A program made the position numbers and the translations under genes. Below, one piece after another: positions 15,538 to 23,510 of a stretch of 27,362 bases of DNA. The notes beneath the pieces were generated by a model, which saw only the letters and a list, made by a program, of their open reading frames with translations, had not been told where the DNA came from and did not search any database. Position 1 is the first letter of the stretch. Every line of letters begins with the position of its first letter. This DNA comes from an uncultured Bacteroidales bacterium (GTDB lineage: Bacteria > Bacteroidota > Bacteroidia > Bacteroidales > Paludibacteraceae), in the NCBI GenBank assembly GCA_937911235.1, contig CALDPN010000179.1:1-27362 (forward strand), given 5' to 3'.

Positions 15538-15554
15538 TGGCAAGTCACTTGCCA
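15538..15554. repeat. 17-bp palindrome with one-base centre
   Basis: TGGCAAGT, a central C, then ACTTGCCA: eight perfectly complementary bases on each side. It lies between the hypothetical gene and the dnaX promoter. Confidence 0.85.
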
Positions 15555-15576
15555 AATTAGAGAAAGAAGGAGAAAA

Positions 15577-15604
15577 AGCCAACCACGGCTGCGGATTTTT
15601 TGTT
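15577..15604 (+). repeat. 22-bp direct repeat, right copy (15577-15598), with T-run
   Basis: AGCCAACC...CTGCGGATTT repeats 13480-13501 (19 of 22). Only AGCC/GGCT can pair locally, so it is a weak hairpin followed by TTTTTT. It looks like the right half of a terminator whose left arm is missing. Confidence 0.6.
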
Positions 15605-15625
15605 AACAAATCTCTCTTATGTTTT

Positions 15626-15656
15626 TTTGCAATAAATAAAAAAATCACTACATTTG
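15626..15656 (+). promoter_or_regulatory. Predicted promoter for dnaX
   Basis: TTTG at 15626-15629, exactly 19 bases, then TACATTTG at 15649-15656: a full match to the Bacteroidota housekeeping promoter. The start codon lies 25 bases further on. Confidence 0.75.
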
Positions 15657-15681
15657 CGATAGCAAAATTTAAACAGAGTCA

Positions 15682-16794
15682 ATGGAAAATTTTATAGTAT
15701 CAGCTAGAAAGTATCGTCCTACCACCTTTGATATGGTTGTGGGTCAATCTTCTTTGGTTACTACTCTAAAAAATGCCATTGAGTCTAAAAAAATTGCTCA
15801 CGCATATCTTTTCTGCGGACCACGTGGTGTGGGAAAAACCACCACAGCTCGTATTTTAGCGAAAGCTATCAACTGCACCGACACTACTTCAAGTGAGCCT
15901 TGCAACAAGTGCGAATCTTGCATTGCATTCAACGAAGGACGTTCATACAATATCCACGAGCTAGATGCCGCATCAAACAACAGCGTAGAAAACATACGTG
16001 AACTTGTAGATCAAGTACGCATCCCACCTCAAATGGGTTCGTATAGCGTATATATCATCGACGAGGTGCATATGCTATCTCAAGCTGCTTTTAATGCTTT
16101 CCTAAAAACACTAGAAGAACCACCTTCATATGCAATTTTCATTCTTGCAACTACAGAAAAGAACAAGATTCTTCCTACTATTCTTTCTCGTTGCCAAGTA
16201 TATGATTTCAATCGCATTAGTGTAAACGACACTGTAAATCATCTAAAAAGTATAGCAGAAAAAGAAGGTATCACTGCAGAAGAAGACGCTCTAAACGTGA
16301 TTGCAGTGAAGTCCGACGGTGGTATGCGCGACGCACTTTCTACATTTGACCAAGTAGTAAGTTTCTGTGGCAAAAATATCACATACAAAAACGTAGTAGA
16401 AAACCTAAATATTTTAGACTACGACTATTACTTCAAACTAACTCAGACTTGCTTTGAGATGCAGATACCTTCTGCGCTTGTGCTTGTAAATGAAATCTTA
16501 AGCAAAGGTTTTGAAGCTGGAAATATTATTTCTGGACTTCTAGAGCACGCACGCGACCTTCTAGTTTGCAAAAATCCAGAGACTGCAATGCTGCTAAATG
16601 TAGGTGCGGGCATAAGAGAAAAATATCTAAAACAAGCAGAAATTATTCCTCAAGATTTCCTTCTTGACACTCTAGAACTTTGCAACCAAGCAGAACTAGA
16701 ATACAAACAAAGCAAAAACAAAAGACTTCTTCTAGAACTTCTTATCATCCGTATGTGTCAACTTATGGATGTAAAAAAAAAAGTAAATTCCTAA
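15682..16794 (+). CDS. dnaX: DNA polymerase III clamp-loader subunit, short (gamma-like) reading frame
   Basis: DnaX is the ATPase of the clamp loader that places the sliding clamp on DNA. This frame gives 370 residues: Walker A GPRGVGKT at 46-53, the zinc-binding cysteines 65, 74, 77 and 80, Walker B YIIDEVHML near 124-132, the LEEPP motif at 144-148, the sensor region ATTEKNKI, and the domain III helices to about 365. It stops at TAA 16792-16794, four codons past an A10 run (16773-16782). The rest of DnaX continues in the -1 frame to 17402. As written the genome encodes a gamma-like form, and a -1 slip on the A run would give a 573-residue tau-like form. An A-run sequencing error is the main alternative. 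Confidence 0.92.
   Translation: MENFIVSARKYRPTTFDMVVGQSSLVTTLKNAIESKKIAHAYLFCGPRGVGKTTTARILAKAINCTDTTSSEPCNKCESCIAFNEGRSYNIHELDAASNNSVENIRELVDQVRIPPQMGSYSVYIIDEVHMLSQAAFNAFLKTLEEPPSYAIFILATTEKNKILPTILSRCQVYDFNRISVNDTVNHLKSIAEKEGITAEEDALNVIAVKSDGGMRDALSTFDQVVSFCGKNITYKNVVENLNILDYDYYFKLTQTCFEMQIPSALVLVNEILSKGFEAGNIISGLLEHARDLLVCKNPETAMLLNVGAGIREKYLKQAEIIPQDFLLDTLELCNQAELEYKQSKNKRLLLELLIIRMCQLMDVKKKVNS
16773..16782 (+). promoter_or_regulatory. A10 slippery tract in dnaX (candidate frameshift or transcription-slippage site)
   Basis: Ten consecutive A sit at the exact point where the zero frame and the -1 frame must join. Reading GTA AAA AAA AAA and then re-reading the last A gives AGT AAA TTC in the long frame. 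No strong downstream hairpin was seen; only TTCC-TAA-GGAA lies nearby. Confidence 0.6.
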
Positions 16795-17402
16795 GGAAGA
16801 AAAACAACAAATCTGCTATTCTACCATTCTTTACTGTAAATGCTGTAGCAACCCAACAAGCACAGACTCAATCTGCGCAGCCAAAACCTATGCCTACAGC
16901 TCCAATGCCAAAAGCAGAAGAAGCCCCTGCTCCACCAAAGAAAACCACTATTATAAATAGTGACAACAAAGGAAAATTAAGCAAACTTCTGCTTGGCAGA
17001 AACGCAGGTGCAGAAGACAACAATGCCCAAAACCAAAACTTAAGAAACAACACCTTCACAGCAGACCAACTAGGTGCTTCTTGGCTAACATTCTCAAAAA
17101 GAATACCACAACTACCTGATATTCACTATATTTTCAGTAAAGAGCCAGAAATAAACGGTACAGAAGTAAAAGTTACCGTTACCAGTAGTATTGTAGAACA
17201 CAAACTACAAGAAAACATGGAATTACTAAAACAACACTTATGCAACGACGTAAAGAACGATTACATAAATGTTGTTATAAATCTTGATAAATCTGCTGCA
17301 AACAACCTCAGCCTCACAGCCAAAGAGAAGGCGAGATTAATGAATGAGAAGAATCCACAACTTATGACAATGTTCAAGGAATGGAAATTAAAATTATATT
17401 AG
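16782..17402 (+). CDS. dnaX: DnaX tau-specific C-terminal part in the -1 frame
   Basis: These 206 codons continue dnaX after a -1 shift at the A10 tract. First comes a low-complexity linker rich in Gln, Ala and Pro (QAQTQSAQPKPMPTAPMP), then from about 17065 a folded domain with LGASWLTFSKRIPQLPD, HKLQENMELLKQHL and, at the end, EKARLMNEKNPQLMTMFKEW. This ordering (linker, then a tau C-terminal domain ending near EKxxxMxxxNPxL) is what Bacteroidota DnaX proteins show. The frame is open upstream to an ATG at 16680, but that part overlaps dnaX and reads as nonsense, so independent initiation there is unlikely. In other bacteria the tau-specific part contacts DnaB helicase and the polymerase. 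The stop overlaps the end of the convergent rsmE by nine bases. Confidence 0.8.
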   Translation, partial: SKFLRKKNNKSAILPFFTVNAVATQQAQTQSAQPKPMPTAPMPKAEEAPAPPKKTTIINSDNKGKLSKLLLGRNAGAEDNNAQNQNLRNNTFTADQLGASWLTFSKRIPQLPDIHYIFSKEPEINGTEVKVTVTSSIVEHKLQENMELLKQHLCNDVKNDYINVVINLDKSAANNLSLTAKEKARLMNEKNPQLMTMFKEWKLKLY

Positions 17403-18098
17403 TTCATTAACCAATGCAACCGTTGCACAAGAATATAAAGCGGCGGTTTCTACTCGGAGTCTGTTTTCACCCAAACTTACAGGAATAAATCCTTTTTCCA
17501 TGGCAAGTGCTACCTCTTCTTCAGAGAAGTCGCCTTCTGGCCCTATTAAGATAAGCACCTCTTTGCCTGCTTCCACAGTGCGCGAAAGCAATTTCTTGTC
17601 CGCCTCGTGGCAATGTGCTATAAACTTTTGGTCGGCAGTGGCGTTTTTAAGGAAGTCTTTTATGCTTTGAGGCTCGTTCAGTTTAGTTAAGAAAGGCTGA
17701 ATAGATTGTTTCATAGCAGACACTAAAATCTTTTCCAATCTTTCATTTTTAAGCACTTTTCTTTCTGAAAATCTACAGAAAATAGGACTAATTTCATCAA
17801 TTCCTATTTCAGCCGCCTTTTCTACAAACCACTCCAAACGATCCATATTTTTGGTAGGAGCTATAGCAATATGAAGTCTATAACCCCTACTTTGAGATTC
17901 TTTTTGAAGCTCTAGTGAGTTTAGCATACAAGCCTTTGAATCAGCCACCGATATAGTAGCTAAAAATGATTTTCCTTTACCATCAAGTACAATAACAGAG
18001 TCTCCTGCTTGCAAACGAAGCACCCTCACAGCGTGATGCGACTCCTCTGCAGGCAGCACTGGATTTTTTTCTATATCAGGGGCATAAAATTGATGCAT
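17394..18098 (-). CDS. rsmE: 16S rRNA (uracil-1498-N3)-methyltransferase
   Basis: RsmE methylates U1498 of 16S rRNA using S-adenosylmethionine. The 234 residues begin with the PUA-like N-terminal part (MHQFYAP, ESHHAVRVLRLQAGD) and continue into the SPOUT knot, with KAAEIGIDEISPI, LIGPEGDFSEEEV and the C-terminal SLGENRLRVETAALYS. These last two blocks are the SAM-binding knot signature of the family. It is the last gene of the minus-strand cstA-M18-mtnN-rsmE run, two bases after the mtnN stop, and its end overlaps the end of dnaX. Confidence 0.95.
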   Translation of the reverse strand: MHQFYAPDIEKNPVLPAEESHHAVRVLRLQAGDSVIVLDGKGKSFLATISVADSKACMLNSLELQKESQSRGYRLHIAIAPTKNMDRLEWFVEKAAEIGIDEISPIFCRFSERKVLKNERLEKILVSAMKQSIQPFLTKLNEPQSIKDFLKNATADQKFIAHCHEADKKLLSRTVEAGKEVLILIGPEGDFSEEEVALAMEKGFIPVSLGENRLRVETAALYSCATVALVNELI

Positions 18099-18100
18099 AA

Positions 18101-18736
18101 TTATAAAGCTTGTAAGATATTTTTAAGTAATTCAAAATTCTTTTGTGGAGCGTCTGTCCAAAATGAGGCATATTGCTCTGCGTGGTCTTCCACCCAAGGA
18201 GTATCGCTAATTATACGTAGGCTCACAAATGGCTTATTCATTTTTGCACACACATGAGCAATAGAGTTCGACTCCATATCCACAAAAAGCGCCTCTGGGA
18301 ATTTTTCCTTAATCTTGAAAAGTTCTTCTTTTGTAGTAATGAATTGGTCGCCAGTACATCCAAGACCAAATTTCACGTCTTTTCTGCCTTCGGCCAGTGT
18401 TTTAACCACATTCAACACCTTTTCATCACCTGCAATAAACTTCTCAAAACCTAGTTCTTTTAAGTGGTCTGTTACCTCACCTGCATAAAAGTCGTGATAA
18501 CAAGTTTCTGTACCAATAACTAAATCGGCCACATTAAGGCAAGTATCAATACCTCCTGCCACTCCACTGTTTATTACTAAATCTGGGTTGAAGTCATTGA
18601 TAAGTTCTATAGCAGACATAGCGGCATTTACTTTGCCTATCCCGCTACGCACTAGTTTTATTTCGTGTTGTGGAAATTCTATGCCTTGAAGTAGCTCGTA
18701 CTCCTTGCTCATAGCCACGATAATACCTATTTTCAT
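18101..18736 (-). CDS. mtnN: 5'-methylthioadenosine/S-adenosylhomocysteine nucleosidase
   Basis: This enzyme splits adenine from methylthioadenosine and S-adenosylhomocysteine, clearing the by-products of SAM-dependent reactions. The 211 residues show MKIGIIVAMSKE with the catalytic Glu12, INSGVAGGID near 55-64, VDMES with Glu155 and SDTPW with the catalytic Asp178. These match the Glu12/Glu174/Asp197 set of the E. coli enzyme. It is about 20 residues shorter than E. coli MtnN with no motif missing. The start ATG overlaps the M18 peptidase stop (ATGA), and rsmE, a SAM-dependent methyltransferase, follows after two bases, so product removal and methylation are encoded together. Confidence 0.95.
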   Translation of the reverse strand: MKIGIIVAMSKEYELLQGIEFPQHEIKLVRSGIGKVNAAMSAIELINDFNPDLVINSGVAGGIDTCLNVADLVIGTETCYHDFYAGEVTDHLKELGFEKFIAGDEKVLNVVKTLAEGRKDVKFGLGCTGDQFITTKEELFKIKEKFPEALFVDMESNSIAHVCAKMNKPFVSLRIISDTPWVEDHAEQYASFWTDAPQKNFELLKNILQAL

Positions 18737-20088
18737 TGCACAAATGTTTTAAAAGCTTTGTAGGTCATGTAAACATCAAGTTTTGAGACAAGCTCATATG
18801 GTGCATGCATTGAAAGCACTGGCACACCCACGTCCACTACATCTACGTTTAGGTTTGCAATATAAGCAGCCACGGTGCCACCGCCACCAAGGTCTACACG
18901 ACCAAGTTCGCCTGTTTGCCAAACTACGTTGTTTCTATCTAGTTTAGCGTGAAGACCAGCAATAAATTCTGCGTTAGCATCAGAAGAACCACTCTTACCT
19001 CTAGCACCTGTAAATTTGGTAATTACCACACCACGATTCATAAATGAAGAGTTTGCTGCTTCAAATACATCTGGGAAAGTTGGGTCGTATGCTGAGTTTA
19101 CGTCGGCAGAAAGACATTGAGAATTTGAGAACACCACGCGTGGTTTTGCACCTAGGGTTTCAGAAATATCTTCAATGAAGTAGCGCATATAAGCAGACTC
19201 AAGACCTGTGTTGCCCATACTACCTATTTCTTCTTTGTCGGCAAGCACTAAAATTGCTGTGCGAGCAGGATTTTCAAGTTCTAGCATAGCTTGAAGTGCA
19301 GTATAAGAGCATACTCTGTCGTCGTGACCGTATGCACCTATCATACTGCGGTCTAAACCCACATCTTTTGCTTTAAGAGCTGGCACTGCTTCTAGTTCTG
19401 CAGAAAGGAAGTCTTTTTCGCACCAACCATATTTGTCGTTAAGCAGTTTTAAAACTTGTTTTTTCACTGCATTTTCTTTTGTGTCCTCTAGTGGAAGAGA
19501 ACCTACAAGAATATTTAGTTCTTCACCTTTAATAATCTCATTTGCAGCACGTTTCATTTGGTCTTGTGCTAGGTGAGGAAGAAGGTCTGTTACATAGAAA
19601 ACTGGATCATTTTCTTCTTCACCAATGCAAATTTCGTATTTTTCACCATTAGATAGTATTACCACACCGTGTAAAGATAGTGGAATAGCTACCCATTGAT
19701 ATTTTTTAATACCACCATAGTAGTGAGTTTTGAAATATGCTATTTCGCTTTGCTCATAAAGTGGATTTTGTTTTAAATCTAAACGGCAAGTATCAATGTG
19801 AGCAGCCATAATATTCACTCCTGCAGCAATATCATCTGTACCAATCACAGCAAGAATCACAGATTTATTTCTATTTAAGTAATAAACCTTGTCGCCTGCT
19901 TTAAGTGCTTGTCCCCAGGTATATGGTTTGTAACCTGCAGCCTCGGCCACTTTCACAGCGTATGCAGCAGATTCACGTTCTGTTTTAGCCACATTTAAGA
20001 ACTCTTTATAACCTTCAGAAAACTCTAAAGCTATTTTTCTTTCAGCCTCATCCATACATAAGGCCACGTGTTTTGGTTCGTACAACAT
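18733..20088 (-). CDS. M18-family aminopeptidase
   Basis: M18 aminopeptidases are dimetal cytosolic enzymes that release N-terminal residues from peptides, often acidic or hydrophobic ones. The 451-residue protein carries the metal and catalytic residues: AAHIDTCRLD (His97), GAYGHDDRVCSYTAL, LADKEEIGSMG with the paired glutamates, SADVNSAYDP, and LSMHAPYE (His428) near the C-terminus. It reads as complete, without a signal peptide. Substrate preference cannot be told from sequence, so I give no symbol. It lies 15 bases after cstA and overlaps mtnN by four bases, so CstA-mediated peptide import and this peptidase would be expressed together. Confidence 0.93.
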   Translation of the reverse strand: MLYEPKHVALCMDEAERKIALEFSEGYKEFLNVAKTERESAAYAVKVAEAAGYKPYTWGQALKAGDKVYYLNRNKSVILAVIGTDDIAAGVNIMAAHIDTCRLDLKQNPLYEQSEIAYFKTHYYGGIKKYQWVAIPLSLHGVVILSNGEKYEICIGEEENDPVFYVTDLLPHLAQDQMKRAANEIIKGEELNILVGSLPLEDTKENAVKKQVLKLLNDKYGWCEKDFLSAELEAVPALKAKDVGLDRSMIGAYGHDDRVCSYTALQAMLELENPARTAILVLADKEEIGSMGNTGLESAYMRYFIEDISETLGAKPRVVFSNSQCLSADVNSAYDPTFPDVFEAANSSFMNRGVVITKFTGARGKSGSSDANAEFIAGLHAKLDRNNVVWQTGELGRVDLGGGGTVAAYIANLNVDVVDVGVPVLSMHAPYELVSKLDVYMTYKAFKTFVQ

Positions 20089-20103
20089 ATCTTTTGTTTT
20101 TTA

Positions 20104-21519
20104 TTATTTATTACTCTTTTTTATTCTATAAAACACCCCTCCCAACACTAATAGCACACAAAGGGTGGCTATTGCTAGTCCTATATTATAAGGTAATGTA
20201 AAACCTTCTGGTGCTATTAAAATGTATAGCACTGTTACCATAGTCATTAATAGTGCTGGAATTAATGCTACTAAGGTATATTTTCTTTTGTTATTATACA
20301 AATAAACTGTCATTGCCCATAGGGTAAATACCGAAAGTGTTTGGTTTGACCATGCAAAATAACGCCAAATAATATCAAAACCTTGTTTGTCGGCCAAACT
20401 ATACCACAATATACCTGCAGCCACTACAAACAATGGCACACAAATAATCAAACGGTTTTTAATCTTTTGTTGAGGCATTTTTAGCATATCTGCCACAATA
20501 AGTCTTGCCGAGCGAAACGCTGTATCGCCAGAAGTAATAGGAGCAAAGATAACACCAAGCACTGCCACCACTGCACCTATAGCGCCAAGCCAGTGTTTTG
20601 TAATGTCGTTTACTATGATTGCAGCATTAGATACATCTTTACCATTTTGCATAAAGAAATAGTTTGCGGCTGCAGCCCAAATAAGAGCCACTATACCTTC
20701 CACTATCATTGCTCCATAGAAAATAGGTCTGCCTTGTTTCTCATTTGTCATGCAACGTGCCATCATTGGCGACTGAGTGGCATGGAAACCAGAAATGGCA
20801 CCACAAGCAATGCTTATGAAAAGCATTGGGAAAATAGGGACATTTTCTGCATTTGGATGAGTATTTCCCACTCCATCCCAAACCTCTGGTATTGAAGGCC
20901 AATGCATTACAAGTTGAAACATAATACCCACCGCCATAAAAATAAGAGCAAGAGCAAAAAGAGGGTAAACCTTACCTATAACTTTGTCTATAGGTAGCAT
21001 TGACGCTAGCAGATAGTAAACAAAAATTATTACTGTCCATGTGAAAGAATCTATAGAAGTAAGATTTTCTAGTAGTCCTGCAGGGCCGCTCATAAACACC
21101 ACGCCCACAAGTATCATTAGCACTATAGAAAATACCCTCACCACATTCATGGTTTTCTTTCCCAAATACCTACCTATTAAATCTGGCAGACTCTCTCCAC
21201 CATGTTTAAGCGACAACATTCCTGCCACATAATCGTGAGTAGCACCTGCAAAAATACAGCCTATCACAATCCAAATGTATGCAGATGTACCAAACTTAGC
21301 ACCCATAATGGCGCCAAAGATAGGTCCAAGCCCCGCTATATTTAAGAATTGAATCATAAACATTCTCCACGCAGGCATAGGCACATAGTCCACACCATCT
21401 GTCATGGTATAAGCTGGAGTCTTTCTATCTGCATCTGGCTGCATAATATTCTCTACAAACTTTCCGTAAGTAAAGTATGCCAACACCAAAAGCGCAAAAC
21501 AGATTATAAATGTTATCAT
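20104..21519 (-). CDS. cstA: CstA-family carbon-starvation peptide/pyruvate transporter
   Basis: CstA proteins are inner-membrane carriers induced by carbon starvation and linked to peptide or pyruvate uptake. I start at the ATG at 21519, which gives 471 residues beginning MITFIICFALLVLAYF; the frame is open ten codons further to a TTG at 21549, but that stretch lies within a terminator hairpin. The protein is hydrophobic throughout with well over ten membrane segments. Family stretches include QFLNIAGLGPIFGAIMGAKFG, HDYVAGMLSLKHGGESLP, SGFHATQSPMMARCM and TSGDTAFRSARLIVAD. It is shorter than E. coli CstA (about 700 residues) and matches the short form seen in many anaerobes. It heads the minus-strand run with the M18 peptidase, mtnN and rsmE. 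Confidence 0.92.
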   Translation of the reverse strand: MITFIICFALLVLAYFTYGKFVENIMQPDADRKTPAYTMTDGVDYVPMPAWRMFMIQFLNIAGLGPIFGAIMGAKFGTSAYIWIVIGCIFAGATHDYVAGMLSLKHGGESLPDLIGRYLGKKTMNVVRVFSIVLMILVGVVFMSGPAGLLENLTSIDSFTWTVIIFVYYLLASMLPIDKVIGKVYPLFALALIFMAVGIMFQLVMHWPSIPEVWDGVGNTHPNAENVPIFPMLFISIACGAISGFHATQSPMMARCMTNEKQGRPIFYGAMIVEGIVALIWAAAANYFFMQNGKDVSNAAIIVNDITKHWLGAIGAVVAVLGVIFAPITSGDTAFRSARLIVADMLKMPQQKIKNRLIICVPLFVVAAGILWYSLADKQGFDIIWRYFAWSNQTLSVFTLWAMTVYLYNNKRKYTLVALIPALLMTMVTVLYILIAPEGFTLPYNIGLAIATLCVLLVLGGVFYRIKKSNK

Positions 21520-21534
21520 AATGTTTGTATAACG

Positions 21535-21565
21535 AAAAAAGGACTGCAAATATGCAGTCCTTTTT
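21535..21565. terminator. Symmetric terminator between rpmH and cstA
   Basis: GGACTGCA (21541-21548) and TGCAGTCC (21553-21560) form a perfect 8-bp stem with a 4-base loop, flanked by six A on the left and five T on the right. On the minus strand it ends rpmH with a T-run. It is only 15 bases upstream of the cstA ATG. Confidence 0.85.
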
Positions 21566-21595
21566 ATCTCTTTTTTAAATTCTAACTTTAAAAAT

Positions 21596-21754
21596 TTATT
21601 TTCTTAGAGCAGCTTCGTCAGATACTGTTAATTTTTTTCTGCCTTTAGCGCGGCGTGCTGCTAATACTCTACGACCATTAGCTGTTGCCATTCTTTCACG
21701 GAAACCGTGTTTGTTTGCTCTCTTTCTGTTAGAAGGTTGAAATGTACGTTTCAT
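21596..21754 (-). CDS. rpmH: Ribosomal protein bL34
   Basis: The 52-residue product begins MKRTFQPSNRKRANKHGFR, continues with RMATANGRRVLAARRAKGRK and ends LTVSDEAALRK, which is the diagnostic bL34 sequence. bL34 is a very basic protein of the large ribosomal subunit. The ATG is at 21754-21752 and the TAA at 21598-21596. It has its own consensus promoter and terminator, so it is a single-gene unit; the frequent neighbour rnpA is not here. Confidence 0.97.
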   Translation of the reverse strand: MKRTFQPSNRKRANKHGFRERMATANGRRVLAARRAKGRKKLTVSDEAALRK

Positions 21755-21801
21755 AAGGATTATATTTTTACTTTTTCTATTTTCTTACAATATTCGGACT
21801 G

Positions 21802-21832
21802 CAAAGGTAAAAATATTTTTCTTAACTACAAA
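21802..21832 (-). promoter_or_regulatory. Predicted promoter for rpmH
   Basis: On the minus strand TTTG (21832-21829), 19 bases, then TACCTTTG (21809-21802) match the Bacteroidota consensus completely. The ATG is 47 bases downstream. Confidence 0.75.
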
Positions 21833-21847
21833 ATAATTTGCAGTTTT

Positions 21848-23362
21848 TTATCCTAATAAATTTTTTCCGGTCATTTCTTTTGGTTGTTCCAAGCCCATAA
21901 TGCTTAGAATAGAAGGTGCTACGTCAGCTAAAATACCATCACTAACTTTAGCATCTTTATTTTCTGTAACATATACACATGGAACTGGATTCAATGAGTG
22001 AGCTGTATTTGGGCTATCGTCTTCATTTACAGCATTGTCTGCATTACCGTGGTCTGCAATGATGATAACTTCATAATCGTTAGCTTTAGCTGCTTCCACT
22101 GTTTCTTCTACACATTTATCTACTGCAACTACTGCTTTTTCAATAGCTTCGTAAACACCTGTGTGACCTACCATGTCGCCATTTGCATAGTTAACAACGA
22201 TAAAGTCATATACATTTTTATTAATTTCAACCACTAAAGCATCTTTTACTTCATACGCACTCATTTCTGGTTTAAGGTCGTATGTTGCCACTTTAGGAGA
22301 ATTAATAAGTACTCTATCTTCACCTTCGTATGGAGTTTCTCTACCACCATTAAAGAAGAATGTTACGTGAGCATATTTTTCTGTTTCAGCAATGTGTAAT
22401 TGTTTTTTACCTAGAGAAGAAAGATATTCACCTAGAGTATTTTGAACATTTTCTTTATCAAATAAGATATAAACACCTTTAAATGAAGCATCGTATGGAG
22501 TCATACAGTAGTATTGAAGACCTGGAATAGTCATCATACCTGCCTCTGGCATATCTTGTTGTGTAAGCACTACTGTTAATTCTTTTGCACGGTCGTTGCG
22601 GTAGTTGAAGAAGATAACCACGTCGCCTTCTTTAATTTTACCATCAACATTTGCATTTACAACTGGTTTAACAAATTCGTCAGTTACACCTTCTGCGTAA
22701 GATTTTTCCATAGCAGCCACCATATCAGTAGCAGCTTCGCCAATGCCATTTACAAGAAGATCATAAGCCACTTTCACGCGTTCCCAACGTTTGTCACGGT
22801 CCATAGCATAGTAACGACCCACGATAGAAGCAATTTTACCAGCAGATTTTGCAGTGTGTGCTTCTAGTTCTTCGATGAAACCTTTACCACTTTTTGGGTC
22901 GGTATCACGACCGTCCATAAAGCAGTGGATGAAAGTATTTTCAATTTCGTAATGTTTAGCAATATCACATAGTTTAAATAGGTGATCAAATGAGCTGTGC
23001 ACGCCACCATTTGAAGCAAGACCCATTAAGTGAACAGATTTACCATTTTCTTTAGCGTAAGAGAATGCTCTCACCACTTCTGGGTTTTCTAAAATTGAGT
23101 TATCTTGACATGCTTTATTGATTTTTACTAAGTCTTGATAAACCACGCGACCTGCACCAATATTCAAGTGACCCACTTCTGAGTTACCCATTTGTCCGTC
23201 TGGCAAACCAACATTTTCACCAGATGCTGCAAGTTGAGAGTTTGGATAATTTGCTATTAAACTATCCCAATATGGAGTTGGAGTGTTATAAATAACGTCG
23301 GCTTTACCTTTATTACCGATACCCCATCCATCTAAAATCATTAATAATGCTTTTTTTGCCAT
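21848..23362 (-). CDS. gpmI: 2,3-bisphosphoglycerate-independent phosphoglycerate mutase
   Basis: GpmI interconverts 3- and 2-phosphoglycerate in glycolysis, using two manganese ions and a serine phosphoenzyme. The 504 residues match the family. LMILDGWGIG at 7-16 carries the first metal aspartate (Asp11), and MGNSEVGHLNIGAGR holds the catalytic serine (Ser61). IHCFMDGRDTDPKSG and GRYYAMDRDKRWERV are substrate-domain motifs, and IIIADHGNADN near residue 440 gives further metal ligands. The start ATG is at 23362-23360, divergent from the lacI-type gene. It stands upstream of rpmH but rpmH has its own promoter. Confidence 0.97.
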   Translation of the reverse strand: MAKKALLMILDGWGIGNKGKADVIYNTPTPYWDSLIANYPNSQLAASGENVGLPDGQMGNSEVGHLNIGAGRVVYQDLVKINKACQDNSILENPEVVRAFSYAKENGKSVHLMGLASNGGVHSSFDHLFKLCDIAKHYEIENTFIHCFMDGRDTDPKSGKGFIEELEAHTAKSAGKIASIVGRYYAMDRDKRWERVKVAYDLLVNGIGEAATDMVAAMEKSYAEGVTDEFVKPVVNANVDGKIKEGDVVIFFNYRNDRAKELTVVLTQQDMPEAGMMTIPGLQYYCMTPYDASFKGVYILFDKENVQNTLGEYLSSLGKKQLHIAETEKYAHVTFFFNGGRETPYEGEDRVLINSPKVATYDLKPEMSAYEVKDALVVEINKNVYDFIVVNYANGDMVGHTGVYEAIEKAVVAVDKCVEETVEAAKANDYEVIIIADHGNADNAVNEDDSPNTAHSLNPVPCVYVTENKDAKVSDGILADVAPSILSIMGLEQPKEMTGKNLLG

Positions 23363-23411
23363 AATTTTATTATTTTTTTGTTTAACATTTATTCAATTTT
23401 ACAACTTCTTG

Positions 23412-23419
23412 CAAAGATA
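23412..23419 (-). promoter_or_regulatory. Predicted -7 element for gpmI
   Basis: The minus strand reads TATCTTTG, an exact TAnnTTTG match about 50 bases before the gpmI ATG. No good -33 element was seen. Confidence 0.4.
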
Positions 23420-23463
23420 ATAAATTTATAAATATTAAAGGTTCCAAAAAAGCATAAATATTA

Positions 23464-23495
23464 CTTGATAGTTTCAAAAAAAAAGAATATTTTTG
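23464..23495 (+). promoter_or_regulatory. Predicted promoter for the lacI-amylase-MFS operon
   Basis: CTTG at 23464-23467, a 20-base spacer and TATTTTTG at 23488-23495 fit the Bacteroidota promoter pattern. The start codon lies 50 bases downstream and an operator-like site lies between. Confidence 0.5.
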
Positions 23496-23510
23496 TAACT
23501 TGTTAAATAT

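Noticed and set aside
16680..16781. Independent start of the second dnaX frame at ATG 16680
   Set aside because: The 34 codons before the A10 tract overlap well-conserved DnaX codons and read as nonsense; continuation by slippage explains the frame better.
21520..21549. TTG start that would extend CstA by ten residues
   Set aside because: The extension lies in the terminator hairpin, and the hydrophobic N-terminus begins naturally at the ATG at 21519.
21796..21805. GGACTGCAAA near the rpmH promoter repeats the left arm of the rpmH terminator (21541-21550), suggesting antitermination by pairing
   Set aside because: Most of this 10-mer overlaps the -7 element and lies upstream of the expected transcript start, so it would not be in the RNA.
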